Positions 1 through 7,550 of a DNA stretch of 64,000 bases are shown here, piece after piece (the stretch's first letter is position 1; each line of letters opens with the position of its first letter). The notes below the pieces were generated by a model that saw nothing but the letters and a program-made list of their open reading frames with translations, did no database searches and had not been told where the DNA came from. The stretch is from Ornithinimicrobium sp. F0845 (lineage in GTDB: Bacteria > Actinomycetota > Actinomycetes > Actinomycetales > Dermatophilaceae). Location of the stretch: assembly GCF_023015765.1 (NCBI RefSeq), contig NZ_JALKAL010000004.1, positions 248,001 to 312,000 of the forward strand. Direction: 5' to 3'. Made by a program: the position numbers and the translations under genes.

Positions 1-738
1 TGGCCAGAGCTCATCAACGCCGACGAAGTGAGCGCCCGCCGTTGGCTGCGCGACTACCTCACCAACATCGTCGAGGTGGACATCCAGAAACTCGGCTCGC
101 GACGTGACCCGGACAACCTGCGGAGGCTTCTGGAGTCCCTGGCTCGATCGGTTGGGCAAGCAACGCGAGGAGCTGAACTTGCCAGGGACGTCGGCGGGGC
201 GGACGGGCCGATCGCTACGGAGACACTGGCGGCATACCTGGCGGCGCTCGATCGGCTGCACCTTCTCGACAACTCTGAAGCATGGATCCCCCACATCCGA
301 TCCCGCGCGCGCCTCCGCTCGTCCCCCGTGCGCTACTTCGTCGATCCGTCCCTCGGGACCGCCGCGCTTGGCGTCGGCACCAAGGAGTTGTCTGCCGACC
401 TCAACGCTCTTGGACTGCACTACGAGGCACTCGTGCTCAGAGACCTGCGCGTCTATGCCCAACTGCTCGATGGTCGAGTCGACTCGTGGCGCGACTCCAA
501 CGGCAACGAGGTCGACGCCGTCGTCACCATCGGACCTGGCCGATGGGCAGCGTTCGAGGTGAAACTTAGCCCGGGAGCTGTGGACAAGGCTGCGGCGGAT
601 TTGCAGCGGTTCAGGGCGACAGTGGACACCTCACGTCACGGCGAGCCGTCCTGCCTCGGGGTGATCACGAGCACCGGTGCTGGCGGTCGGCGCGCTGACG
701 GCGTCCACGTCATCCCGATTGGGTGTCTTGGGCCGTGA
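1..738 (+). CDS. DUF4143-family ATPase, C-terminal part (5' truncated by window)
   Basis: The reading frame is open from base 1, so only the last 245 residues are visible and the P-loop half lies outside. The visible part begins WPELINADEV and continues with a helical stretch ending in DYLTNIVEVDI, the usual entry into the DUF4143 domain of AAA/DUF4143 proteins. The C-terminal half carries NEVDAVV followed by AAFEVK, which matches the PD-(D/E)XK nuclease-like core seen in this family. The biological role of the family is poorly defined; many members lie in accessory regions. Here the gene abuts decayed Fic and HsdR fragments. Family assignment is fairly sure; function is not. Confidence 0.8.
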   Translation, partial: WPELINADEVSARRWLRDYLTNIVEVDIQKLGSRRDPDNLRRLLESLARSVGQATRGAELARDVGGADGPIATETLAAYLAALDRLHLLDNSEAWIPHIRSRARLRSSPVRYFVDPSLGTAALGVGTKELSADLNALGLHYEALVLRDLRVYAQLLDGRVDSWRDSNGNEVDAVVTIGPGRWAAFEVKLSPGAVDKAAADLQRFRATVDTSRHGEPSCLGVITSTGAGGRRADGVHVIPIGCLGP

Positions 739-870
739 CTCCGGGCCGGTCTGGCAGACGGCCCTACCTACTGCCGCAGCGTCGAAGTTGATTCGATCCA
801 TTGGGTTGCCAGATGGGTGATCAACGTCCGCAACGAGACTCACGTGTAAAGAACTGACCCAATCCTTTGG

Positions 871-1360
871 ATGTCGTCTGACATGTGCACGTTTTCGTAC
901 ATGACCACCTGGCGACCTGACCGGCCGTACAACGACCTGCCCACGCCCCCTGGTCCCGAGGCCCTCGAGACCCACCGCGTATTTGAAGGCTGTGATCGCG
1001 GCAAACACCGCGCTGGGGCACTTGGATCAGGCCAGTCAGAGCATCCCCAACCCCACGGTCCTGACCAACACGATCCCACTGCTCGAGGCACACGCAAGCT
1101 CCGAGATCGAGAACATCGTGACCACGACGGATGACCTCTTCCGGCACATGGACGAGGAGGACGGGGCGCACGACGCTGCCACAAGGGAGACGCGCCGCTA
1201 CCGGACTGCGCTGCATACGGGCTTTCCGGAGCGTCATCGACCGCGGACTCACCGTCGGGACCGCCGAGCAGGTCTGCACGACCATCAAGGTCGAGAAATG
1301 CAGGTGCGTGCGCTGCCGTGCACGCGGATCGCCAACCCTGCGACACCGCGACCGGGGTGA
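871..1360 (+). pseudogene. Fic family protein remnant (frameshifted)
   Basis: Three frames must be joined to read a Fic-type N-terminal domain. Frame one gives TWRPDRPYNDLP then ALETHRV (about 898-980). Frame two gives YLKAVIAANTALG, then LLEAHASSEIENIVTTTDD (about 981-1140). A third frame gives FRSVIDRGLTVGTAEQVC (about 1220-1285), and a last jump returns to TRIANPAT. SSEIENI is the autoinhibition-like motif of class II Fic proteins. The catalytic HPFxxGNGR region is absent, so no AMP-transferase activity is expected. The fragments are ordered as in the intact protein, so this is a gene decayed by indels and truncation. No intact gene is seen between 739 and 1539. Confidence 0.75.
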
Positions 1361-1506
1361 TGGAACCGGGGCGTCTGTTCGAGTCGCCCTACACCGACCG
1401 CGCTCCGACGGGCCCGGACATGGTCTTCGCCGAGAGCGACGTCGAGGTCATCGTGGAGATCCTGCGTGCCGTGCGCCGGACCGCGGAGACCACCGAGACA
1501 TCGTGA
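1345..1506 (+). pseudogene. Possible HsdR (type I restriction R subunit) C-terminal remnant
   Basis: An in-frame tail reads GRLFESPYTD, then GPDMVFAESDVEVIVEIL, and ends at a stop at 1504-1506. This resembles the extreme C-terminus of type I restriction R subunits, which typically read LYE(S/P)PFTD, then GP..LF and a final helix. Nothing of the helicase or nuclease domains is present. It is fused in space to the Fic debris, which suggests deletion of an island that once carried a restriction system. The assignment rests on motif memory over about 45 residues, so it is tentative. Confidence 0.45.
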
Positions 1507-1539
1507 CGCCGACGCGCTGACGCGTCGAACGGAACCGAC

Positions 1540-2508
1540 TCAGGCGGTGTCCTCGACAACCTCGCGGCGGGCAAAGATCCGCCGATACCGCTGCGGGCTG
1601 ACGCCGCGCGACCGGGTGAAGTGCTGCCGCAGCGTGGCGGCGTTGCCGAACCCGACCTCCTGGGCGATCCATTCCACCGGCTGGTCAGTCGACTCAAGCA
1701 GCTCCTCGGCGGCCGCGACCCGGTGCGCGGTGACCCACGCGTGGGGCGTGGTGCCGGTCTCCTCACGGAACCGCCGGGCGAACGTGCGCGATGACATGAG
1801 CTGTCGGCGGGCCAGCGCCTCGACGCTGAGGTCCTCGGCAAGGTTCTCGACCACCCAGCTCAGGAGCGGACCCAGCGTGTCGGCCTGCAGGTCCGGGACG
1901 GCGCGGGCGATGAACTGCGCCTGCCCGCCCTCGCGGTGAGCCGGCACGACCATCCTCCGCGCCGCCCTGGCCGCCACGGTGGCCCCGAACTCCTGGCGCA
2001 TGAGGTGCAGGGCCGCGTCCATGCCGGCCGCGGAGCCCGCTCCGGTGATCACGCGGCCGTCCTGCACGTAGAGCACGTTGCAGTCCACCCGGGCACCCGG
2101 GAAGGCTTCCTCCAGCTCCCCGCTGTGCCGCCAGTGGGTCGTGCACCGTCGGCCGTCGAGCAGCCCGGCCTCCCCGAGGGTGAAGGCGGCGGTGCAGTGG
2201 GCGAACACCCAGGCGCCCCGCTCGTGGGCCGCAGCAGCCACCGCGGCGACCTCGGGCGAGGGCTCCCGGAAGTTCCGCTTGGGCACGATGATGACCAGGT
2301 CGGCGTCGGCAGCCTCGTCCAGCCCGTGATCGACGTGAATGTCGAACCCGGAGACGGAGCGGACCCTCCCCGGGCGGGGCGTGCAGACGACGAACTCGAA
2401 GACCGGATTGTCGTCCTCGGGGTGGTAGGGCTCGGCCCACACCTCGCACATCGCACCGAGCCCGAAGGGCTCCACCCCGTCCTGGACCACCACGGCAACC
2501 TTGTGCAT
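1540..2508 (-). CDS. GlxA-type transcriptional regulator (DJ-1/PfpI + AraC HTH)
   Basis: A 322-residue protein when started at the ATG at 2508 (MHKVAVVVQDGVEPF). An upstream in-frame ATG at 2556 would overlap the palindrome described at 2556-2577 and is less likely. Residues 1 to about 165 form a DJ-1/PfpI glutamine-amidotransferase-like domain with the nucleophile-elbow Cys in FAHCTAAF. The last 100 residues form an AraC-type double HTH ending GVSPQRYRRIF. Members of this family sense small nitrogenous metabolites and activate or repress neighbouring genes. It diverges from a 55-residue membrane protein gene, the obvious candidate target. Confidence 0.9.
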   Translation of the reverse strand: MHKVAVVVQDGVEPFGLGAMCEVWAEPYHPEDDNPVFEFVVCTPRPGRVRSVSGFDIHVDHGLDEAADADLVIIVPKRNFREPSPEVAAVAAAAHERGAWVFAHCTAAFTLGEAGLLDGRRCTTHWRHSGELEEAFPGARVDCNVLYVQDGRVITGAGSAAGMDAALHLMRQEFGATVAARAARRMVVPAHREGGQAQFIARAVPDLQADTLGPLLSWVVENLAEDLSVEALARRQLMSSRTFARRFREETGTTPHAWVTAHRVAAAEELLESTDQPVEWIAQEVGFGNAATLRQHFTRSRGVSPQRYRRIFARREVVEDTA

Positions 2509-2555
2509 CACCCCATCATGCGCCGTGATTGGCAGGAAATCAACGGTAGTTGTCA

Positions 2556-2577
2556 TTCCTGCCACTCGTGGCAGGAA
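2556..2577. promoter_or_regulatory. Perfect inverted repeat operator between glxA-type gene and membrane peptide gene
   Basis: The arms TTCCTGCCAC and GTGGCAGGAA are perfect 10-base inverted repeats around a 2-base centre. A further half-site, GGCAGGAA, lies at 2531-2538. The palindrome sits 48 bases upstream of the regulator start (2508) and 13 bases upstream of the divergent ATG at 2590. That placement suits autoregulation by the AraC-type protein. It is inferred from symmetry and position only. Confidence 0.6.
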
Positions 2578-2589
2578 AGTCAGGGGAGC

Positions 2590-2757
2590 ATGATTACTGC
2601 CATGACTACCGCAATCATCCTCCTCGTCATCGGTCTGATCGCCGTGCAAGGTCTCGAGCGGTTGGTCGCCATGATCGCGGCCGACGGTCTCGGCTACCGC
2701 AAGGACTCAGAGCTCCCGCGCAGCCACCCCTACGACACAGTCAACCCGCTGGCCTGA
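2590..2757 (+). CDS. Small predicted membrane protein (55 aa)
   Basis: The ORF begins [22 protein letters not shown], one transmembrane helix, followed by a short polar tail ending in NPLA. AGGGGAG lies 3-9 bases before the ATG at 2590, rather close; an internal ATG at 2602 (MTTAI) has better spacing. Only one helix and a tail of about 25 residues are visible and I recognise no family. Its divergent position opposite a GlxA-type regulator and the shared palindrome suggest that it is a regulated target. It may be part of a membrane complex or simply a membrane peptide. Confidence 0.55.
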   Translation: MITAMTTAIILLVIGLIAVQGLERLVAMIAADGLGYRKDSELPRSHPYDTVNPLA

Positions 2758-2812
2758 ACCCGCCTGGCCGCCGCCCACCCGCGGTGAGCATCCTGGGGTC
2801 CCGAACCACTCC

Positions 2813-4309
2813 TCAGCGCTCCGCGCCGTCGGCCGCCAGCTCCTCGCGTCGCAGCCGCAACGCCCGCCGCGCCTCCGACATCTCGTCCCACGGGATCGTC
2901 TCAGTGTCCCGCTCGAGTGTCTCCTCCGGCCCCTTGCCGGCCAGCACGATCGTGTCGGACGGGCTGGCTGCCCCGACGACATACTCAATCGCCTCGCGCC
3001 GGTTGCCGATCGAGACGAAGTTGTCCCGCCCGGCCTCGCGCGCCCCGCGCTCCATCTCCTCCAGGATGTCCTGCAGCGGCGTGTCCCGGTGGTCCTCCTC
3101 GGTGAAGACCACGAGGTCGGCCATCCGGGTCGCGGCCTCCCCCAGCGGCGCGCGCTTGGAGGGGTCACGCGGACCGCCGGCCGAGCCGAGCAGCACCCAC
3201 AGCCGTCCCTCGGTGGTGACCCGCACGGTCGCCAGGGCCTTCTCAAGACTCGGGGCGGTGTGCGCGAAGTCGACGATCACCCGCGGCTCCCCCTGCTCAC
3301 GCTCGACCATCTCCATCCGGCCGGGCACCCCACCGAAGGTCGCGAGCCCGGCGACCAGCGTCTCGACGTCGACGCCGAGCGCGTGCACCCCAGCCACCGC
3401 GGCGAGCGCATTGGCGACGTTGAACCGGCCGATCATCGGCAGGACCGCGTCGAACCTCCCCTCCGGAGTGAGCAGGGTGAAGCGCAGGTCGTCGGGGCCC
3501 TCCAGGACGTCCGCCGCCGTCCAGTCCGCGTCCGTCCCCTCGCCCGAGTATGTCGTGTGGCTGGCTGCCATCGGCAGCAGCGGCTCGGTCCACGGATCGT
3601 CCGCGTTGAGCACGGCGAACGGCGCGCGCTGGACGAGCTTGGCCTTGTCGGCGAAGTAGCCCTCCATCGAGCCGTGGAAGTCCAGGTGCTCCCCGGTCAG
3701 GTTCGTCCAGACCGCCACGTCGAAGTCGACCGCGCGGACCCGGTCGAGGGCCAGCGCGTGGCTGGAGGACTCCACGACGACGGACTCGGCGCCCGCGGCG
3801 ACCTCGTCGGCAAGGATCTGCTGCACCTGGGGCGCCTCGGGGGTCGTGAAGTGGGTGGGCGGCTGGCGAAGCACGCCGTCGGGCAGCTCGTAGCCGATCG
3901 TCGACAGCAGGCCCGCCTGGCGACCCGCGTGCCGCAGTAGGTGGCGTGCCAGGCAGGAGGTGGTGGTCTTCCCATCGGTCCCGGTCACCCCGAGGACCTG
4001 CAGGTCACGGCTGGGGTGACCTGCCAGCTCAGCCGCCGCGTCGGCGAGCGCGGCGCGGGCACCCGGCACCACGACATACGGCACGGGGCAGTCCATGCCG
4101 TCGGGGAGACCCTCGCCGAGCACCGCCACGGCGCCCCGCTCGACCGCCTGCCCGATGAAGGTGTGCCCGTCCACGCGAGCTCCCCGGATGGCGACGAAGG
4201 CGTCGCCAGGGCGGGCCCAGTCCGCCTGGTGGGTGACACCGGTGACTTCCACCGAGGGGTCGCCGTCGAGGGAACTGTCCAGCGCGGCAGCGAGGTCACC
4301 GAGTCTCAT
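2813..4309 (-). CDS. MurE-like Mur ligase, stand-alone paralogue
   Basis: A 498-residue protein started at [10 protein letters not shown] (4309). The three Mur ligase domains are recognisable: an N-terminal UDP-binding domain, the central ATPase with the P-loop TGTDGKTTT at about residues 109-117 and a second motif in [10 protein letters not shown], and a C-terminal domain beginning near GVPGRMEM. MurE enzymes add the third amino acid to UDP-MurNAc-L-Ala-D-Glu in the cytoplasm. The diaminopimelate-selecting motif DNPR is not present; the equivalent position reads TEEDHRDTP. The gene lies far from any dcw cluster visible here. It may use another amino acid, or act on a different cell-wall or polymer substrate. 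Confidence 0.85.
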   Translation of the reverse strand: MRLGDLAAALDSSLDGDPSVEVTGVTHQADWARPGDAFVAIRGARVDGHTFIGQAVERGAVAVLGEGLPDGMDCPVPYVVVPGARAALADAAAELAGHPSRDLQVLGVTGTDGKTTTSCLARHLLRHAGRQAGLLSTIGYELPDGVLRQPPTHFTTPEAPQVQQILADEVAAGAESVVVESSSHALALDRVRAVDFDVAVWTNLTGEHLDFHGSMEGYFADKAKLVQRAPFAVLNADDPWTEPLLPMAASHTTYSGEGTDADWTAADVLEGPDDLRFTLLTPEGRFDAVLPMIGRFNVANALAAVAGVHALGVDVETLVAGLATFGGVPGRMEMVEREQGEPRVIVDFAHTAPSLEKALATVRVTTEGRLWVLLGSAGGPRDPSKRAPLGEAATRMADLVVFTEEDHRDTPLQDILEEMERGAREAGRDNFVSIGNRREAIEYVVGAASPSDTIVLAGKGPEETLERDTETIPWDEMSEARRALRLRREELAADGAER

Positions 4310-4466
4310 GGGCGACAGACTAAGTCGTGGGCGGCGCCATCCGGTGCCTTGCGGTCGGCCGTGCCGATGGTCGGAGTTCGGCATCGACGAAAGTCGGGGC
4401 CGCACGGCGAGATTTCAGCCGGAGTGCGGATGTCGCGGCACCCCTTGCCCCCGCAGACTCGACACC

Positions 4467-5192
4467 ATGACGTTTGCTCTGGCGGGTGGGCTGCTGGCGC
4501 TGGCCCTGATCGACTCCACCAGCTTCGGCACGCTGCTGATCCCGATCTGGTTCCTGCTGGCCCCTGGTCGGCCGGCGGCTGGACGGATGCTGATCTTCCT
4601 CGGGACGGTGGCCGCGTTCTACTTCGGGGTGGGCGTGGCGCTGCTGCTGGGGCTGGACGCCGTCCTTGGGCAGGTCAACGGATGGCTAGACAACCCGGCG
4701 CTGCTCGGCGGTCAGCTGGCGCTGGGCGTCGCACTCCTTGTGTGGAGCTTCTTCATCGGCCGGAAGCGGAAGGAGGGCTCGGGCAGCGGTCGGCTCACCC
4801 GGTGGCGCGAGCGGGCCCTGGGGCAGCACGGGACCGGCGGAACGATCGGACTGGTCAGTCTCGCTCTGGGTGCTGCGCTGCTCGAGGTGGCGACGATGCT
4901 GCCCTACCTCGGGGCCATCGGACTGCTCACCACGTCGGATCTGACGCTTCCGGTCCAGCTCGGCACGCTCGCGGTCTACTGCCTCGTCATGATCCTGCCC
5001 GCCCTGGTGCTGCTGGGTGCCCGCTTCATCGCTCACCGTCAGGTTGAGCCGCTGCTGCGGCGGATCGCGCGCTGGATGGAGAGGTCCGCGGGCGAGATGA
5101 CGGCGTGGATCGTCGGCATCGTCGGGTTCCTTCTCGCCCGTGACGCGCTAGCCCGGATGCCGGGCCTGGTCGAGTTCCTCGACCGGCTGTGA
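4467..5192 (+). CDS. GAP family integral membrane protein
   Basis: A 241-residue protein with about six hydrophobic helices, beginning MTFALAGGLLALALIDSTSFGTLLIP. The pattern of an ALIDS motif in helix 1, a charged central loop (FFIGRKRKEG, then RLTRWRERALG) and an LEVATMLPYLGAI segment in helix 4 matches the GAP/Sap group of LysE-superfamily-like membrane proteins. In mycobacteria, members address sulfolipid or glycopeptidolipid to the cell surface. Here the substrate is unknown. It diverges from the MurE-like gene with 157 bases between starts. Confidence 0.75.
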   Translation: MTFALAGGLLALALIDSTSFGTLLIPIWFLLAPGRPAAGRMLIFLGTVAAFYFGVGVALLLGLDAVLGQVNGWLDNPALLGGQLALGVALLVWSFFIGRKRKEGSGSGRLTRWRERALGQHGTGGTIGLVSLALGAALLEVATMLPYLGAIGLLTTSDLTLPVQLGTLAVYCLVMILPALVLLGARFIAHRQVEPLLRRIARWMERSAGEMTAWIVGIVGFLLARDALARMPGLVEFLDRL

Positions 5193-5322
5193 GGGACCAA
5201 GGCTGCGGGCTCTCTGAAGTCAACAAGTGGCCTCCCCTGTGGATAAGCGGGGCAGGGTGTCGTATCGCAGCCCTAGCGTCCTTGTCCGAGGCGCACGCCC
5301 GGTGCGCCCGGGGAGGACCACC

Positions 5323-5895
5323 ATGGACAACTCGGCCGCACTGCGCGCCTTCGAGGACCGCGAGCGCAGCATGATCACCGACCACATCCGCACCCACGGG
5401 GTGCACCTGACCTACATCTCGACTGACGGCGGGTGCGACTGTTGCCGGGAGCTGGGCGAGGCAGCGCCTGGGAGCAGCGACACGCTCGCCGAGCTGGTCG
5501 GCGGGGCGGAGCACCTGCCGGCTCGCCTCAGTCAGCCGTTCTGCTACACCACCGGTCTGTATGGCGTCGGCCATCCCGAGCTCGTGGTGCTGGGCCTGCC
5601 GCAGGACGTGTCAATGGCGCTGCTCAACGCCGTTGCCCACCAGGTCACCGGCCACCGCCAGGACCTCGTGCCTGGTCAGCTGGTGCCCCACCTGCAACCT
5701 CAGATCCTCGTTGAGGAGATCCCCAACCCAGGGATGGTGGTCTTCCAGGCCAACGACTACTACCACCGGCCCTTCTTCGCCTCGGTGCCCGCCTATCAGC
5801 TCACCTGGTCCGACCCGGCCGGGCGGTTCCCCTGGGACGAGGGTCACGACGGCGGGCCGTGGGAGCAGCCACGGCCCGGGACCTACCGTGCGTGA
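5323..5895 (+). CDS. DUF4262 domain protein
   Basis: A 190-residue cytoplasmic protein. The start MDNSAALRAF at 5323 is preceded by GGGGAGG at good spacing, so longer in-frame starts are rejected. Central segments SQPFCYTTGLYGVGHPELVVLGLP and the tail with NDYYHRPFFASVPAYQLTWSD match DUF4262. A CDCC cluster sits near residue 37. The molecular function of DUF4262 is not known to me. It appears monocistronic. Confidence 0.8.
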   Translation: MDNSAALRAFEDRERSMITDHIRTHGVHLTYISTDGGCDCCRELGEAAPGSSDTLAELVGGAEHLPARLSQPFCYTTGLYGVGHPELVVLGLPQDVSMALLNAVAHQVTGHRQDLVPGQLVPHLQPQILVEEIPNPGMVVFQANDYYHRPFFASVPAYQLTWSDPAGRFPWDEGHDGGPWEQPRPGTYRA

Positions 5896-5964
5896 GAGAC
5901 GGTTACATCGCGTCATTACCGGGCCGCGAACACGCGAGCTGCCAAGAACGAGCGCACCCGACCT

Positions 5965-6261
5965 GGCTGGACCGCATGCTCACGGAGGCCCAGGTGCTGG
6001 GCCTGCCATGGGTCGTGGCACTCGGCGTTATCCGGATCACGACCAACCCGCACGTCTTCGCTGACCCGCTCACACCGGACGAGGCGTTGACAGCGGTCCA
6101 GTCGTGGCACACGCACCGTCTGTCACCGTGCCAGCCGGCACCGCGGGCAACCTCACGACCGACGCCCACATCCGGCTCTGGCCATCGAGCACGGGGCATC
6201 CGTGGCGAGCTTCGACCGCGATCTCGCACGGTTCGGCGTCACCGTCGTCGTGCCGGGGTGA
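5965..6261 (+). pseudogene. VapC-type PIN toxin remnant
   Basis: Translating three frames in order gives a PIN-domain toxin missing its N-terminus. The pieces are WLDRMLTEAQVLGLPWVVAL then RITTNPHVFADPLTPDEAL (frame of 5965), GNLTTDAHI (about 6146-6172), and LAIEHGASVASFDRDLARFGV ending at the stop 6259-6261. These match the middle and C-terminus of VapC proteins that read GFLRITTNP, NLTTDAHLAALAIEHG and SFDRDFARF. The N-terminal Asp-containing strand is missing and at least two frameshifts separate the parts. No cognate VapB is visible. The stretch 5896-6276 holds nothing else. Confidence 0.75.
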
Positions 6262-6276
6262 CCGGCACGAGCACCG

Positions 6277-7041
6277 TCACGCAAGGGGGCTGACCGGATC
6301 GCTCGCACGACGGCGCCCCGCCACCGTCAGGCGGACCACGAGCCAGCCGCCGCCCACGACGGCCAGCAGGAGGGCTGCCACGGAGCTGATGTTGAGCCCA
6401 CGCTCACCGGCGAGGAGCCACCCGAGGTCCGAGGCCAGGCCGACCACCAGGCAGGTGGCCGGCAGGAGCAGGAGGTGCACCACCTTCTGCCGCGCGGTCC
6501 ACAGCCGGGAGTTGCCAACCAGCAGGGCCACCCCGATCCACAGCGGGAGGACCAGCACGGCACTGGCGATCGTCGCCATCAGCGTCGAGCCGAGGTGATA
6601 GTCCACGGTGCGCACCGTCTCCCCGTCGCTGCCCGAGACCTCGGTCGTCATATAGACGCCAGCACCGGCCACCGAGAGGAGGACACCGAGCAGGGCGAGC
6701 ACCTGCAGGAGGGCGACCACGACGGGCACCCACGCACGGTCACTGATCGGAACCCGGGCTGGCGCAGGCTGAGGGGAGTGCCCGGCATACGGGTTGGCCT
6801 GCTGCGCAGAACCCCAACCTTCCTCGTAGGCCTCTCGGGCGACGGCCTCGGGCGGACCCAGCTCCGCGAGCACCTGCGAGACGTCCGAATCGGTCGCCCC
6901 CGGACGCTCGGCCAGGCCCGCCTCGATGTGCTCCCGCACACCGGCCAGCAGCTCCGCCCGGTCGCCCGGCGGGAGATGGTCGAGCATGCGGGCCAGGTCG
7001 TCGAGGTACTGGTTGACGAACGGGTGCTGAGTGGTGTTCAT
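6277..7041 (-). CDS. HAAS-domain membrane protein, PadR partner
   Basis: A 254-residue protein. Residues 1-75 (NQYLDDLARMLDHLPPGDRAELL, then REHIEAGL) are the HAAS/DUF1700-type helical domain that typically accompanies PadR regulators. About four hydrophobic helices follow from residue 105 to the end. Its start overlaps the PadR stop in an ATGA arrangement (7038-7041), so the two are translationally coupled. Such proteins are thought to transmit a membrane signal linked to the PadR repressor; the ligand is unknown. Confidence 0.85.
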   Translation of the reverse strand: MNTTQHPFVNQYLDDLARMLDHLPPGDRAELLAGVREHIEAGLAERPGATDSDVSQVLAELGPPEAVAREAYEEGWGSAQQANPYAGHSPQPAPARVPISDRAWVPVVVALLQVLALLGVLLSVAGAGVYMTTEVSGSDGETVRTVDYHLGSTLMATIASAVLVLPLWIGVALLVGNSRLWTARQKVVHLLLLPATCLVVGLASDLGWLLAGERGLNISSVAALLLAVVGGGWLVVRLTVAGRRRASDPVSPLA

Positions 7042-7385
7042 GGTGCTGCCCCTTCGCTGAGTGCGGTGTCGACCGCGTCACGGAACGGTTGCCAGGTGCG
7101 GGTGAAGTCCTCGAGCGCGCGGGCGCCCGCGTTGGTGAGCTGGTAGTAGCGACGGGGCGGCCCGCTGGTCGACTCCTGCCAGCTGGTGTCGACGAGGCCG
7201 GCCTTGCGGAGCCGGGAGAGCAGCGGATAGAGCGTGCCCTCGCTGGCCATGAGGACCCCGTCGTAGGTCAGGCGGCGGGCGATCTCCAAGCCATACGTCG
7301 GCCCACTGCGGAGCATGGCCAGCACGCAGTACTCCAACGCACCCCGTCTGAGGTGGGTCAGGATCGCACTGTCACCAGGTACCAT
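7038..7385 (-). CDS. PadR family transcriptional regulator
   Basis: A 115-residue winged-helix protein started at MVPGDSAILTHLRRGALEYC (7385). The core LAMLRSGPTYGLEIARRL, then SEGTLYPLLSRLRKAGLV and RRYYQLTNAG, is the classic PadR winged helix, in the short subfamily lacking the long C-terminal helices. It probably represses itself and its partner at 6277-7041. A -10-like TACTAT lies 11 bases upstream of the ATG, which would leave a leader of only a few bases. Confidence 0.9.
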   Translation of the reverse strand: MVPGDSAILTHLRRGALEYCVLAMLRSGPTYGLEIARRLTYDGVLMASEGTLYPLLSRLRKAGLVDTSWQESTSGPPRRYYQLTNAGARALEDFTRTWQPFRDAVDTALSEGAAP

Positions 7386-7395
7386 GCAACACAAG

Positions 7396-7417
7396 ATAGT
7401 AGGCCGGGCACCCGGTG
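7396..7417 (-). promoter_or_regulatory. Putative promoter/operator of the padR operon
   Basis: On the minus strand, TACTAT (7401-7396) fits an actinobacterial -10 box. Its spacing to the ATG at 7385 implies an almost leaderless transcript. Immediately upstream lies the palindrome CCGGGTGCCCGG, a candidate operator. No convincing -35 box at 17-18 bases was found. Confidence 0.4.
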
Positions 7418-7443
7418 GCAAGGGTCACTTTGAGACCGCTCGG

Positions 7444-7550
7444 GCCAGGGTGTCGAGACTCAGGCCAGGGTGTCGAGACTCGGGCACGCTGTCGAGACGG
7501 CGTCGACGCAGGCTCGCGCGATCCGGTCTCAGGGCACGGTGTCGAGACAG
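7444..7550. repeat. Short direct repeats resembling the 3' end of the adjacent gene
   Basis: GCCAGGGTGTCGAGACTC occurs at 7444-7461 and again at 7464-7481. Shorter copies of the core TGTCGAGAC follow at about 7490-7498 and 7540-7548. The last copy lies inside the end of the STAND/WD40 gene, where it encodes the terminal residues LDTVP and the stop. The repeats therefore look like serial duplications of the gene tail, or a small REP-like family. Period of the first two copies is 20 bases. Confidence 0.6.

Noticed and set aside
1765-2450. Other-frame ORFs rich in Arg, Gly and Pro across the regulator gene
   Set aside because: They are typical high-GC shadows of the GlxA-type frame, with no ribosome binding site or domain.
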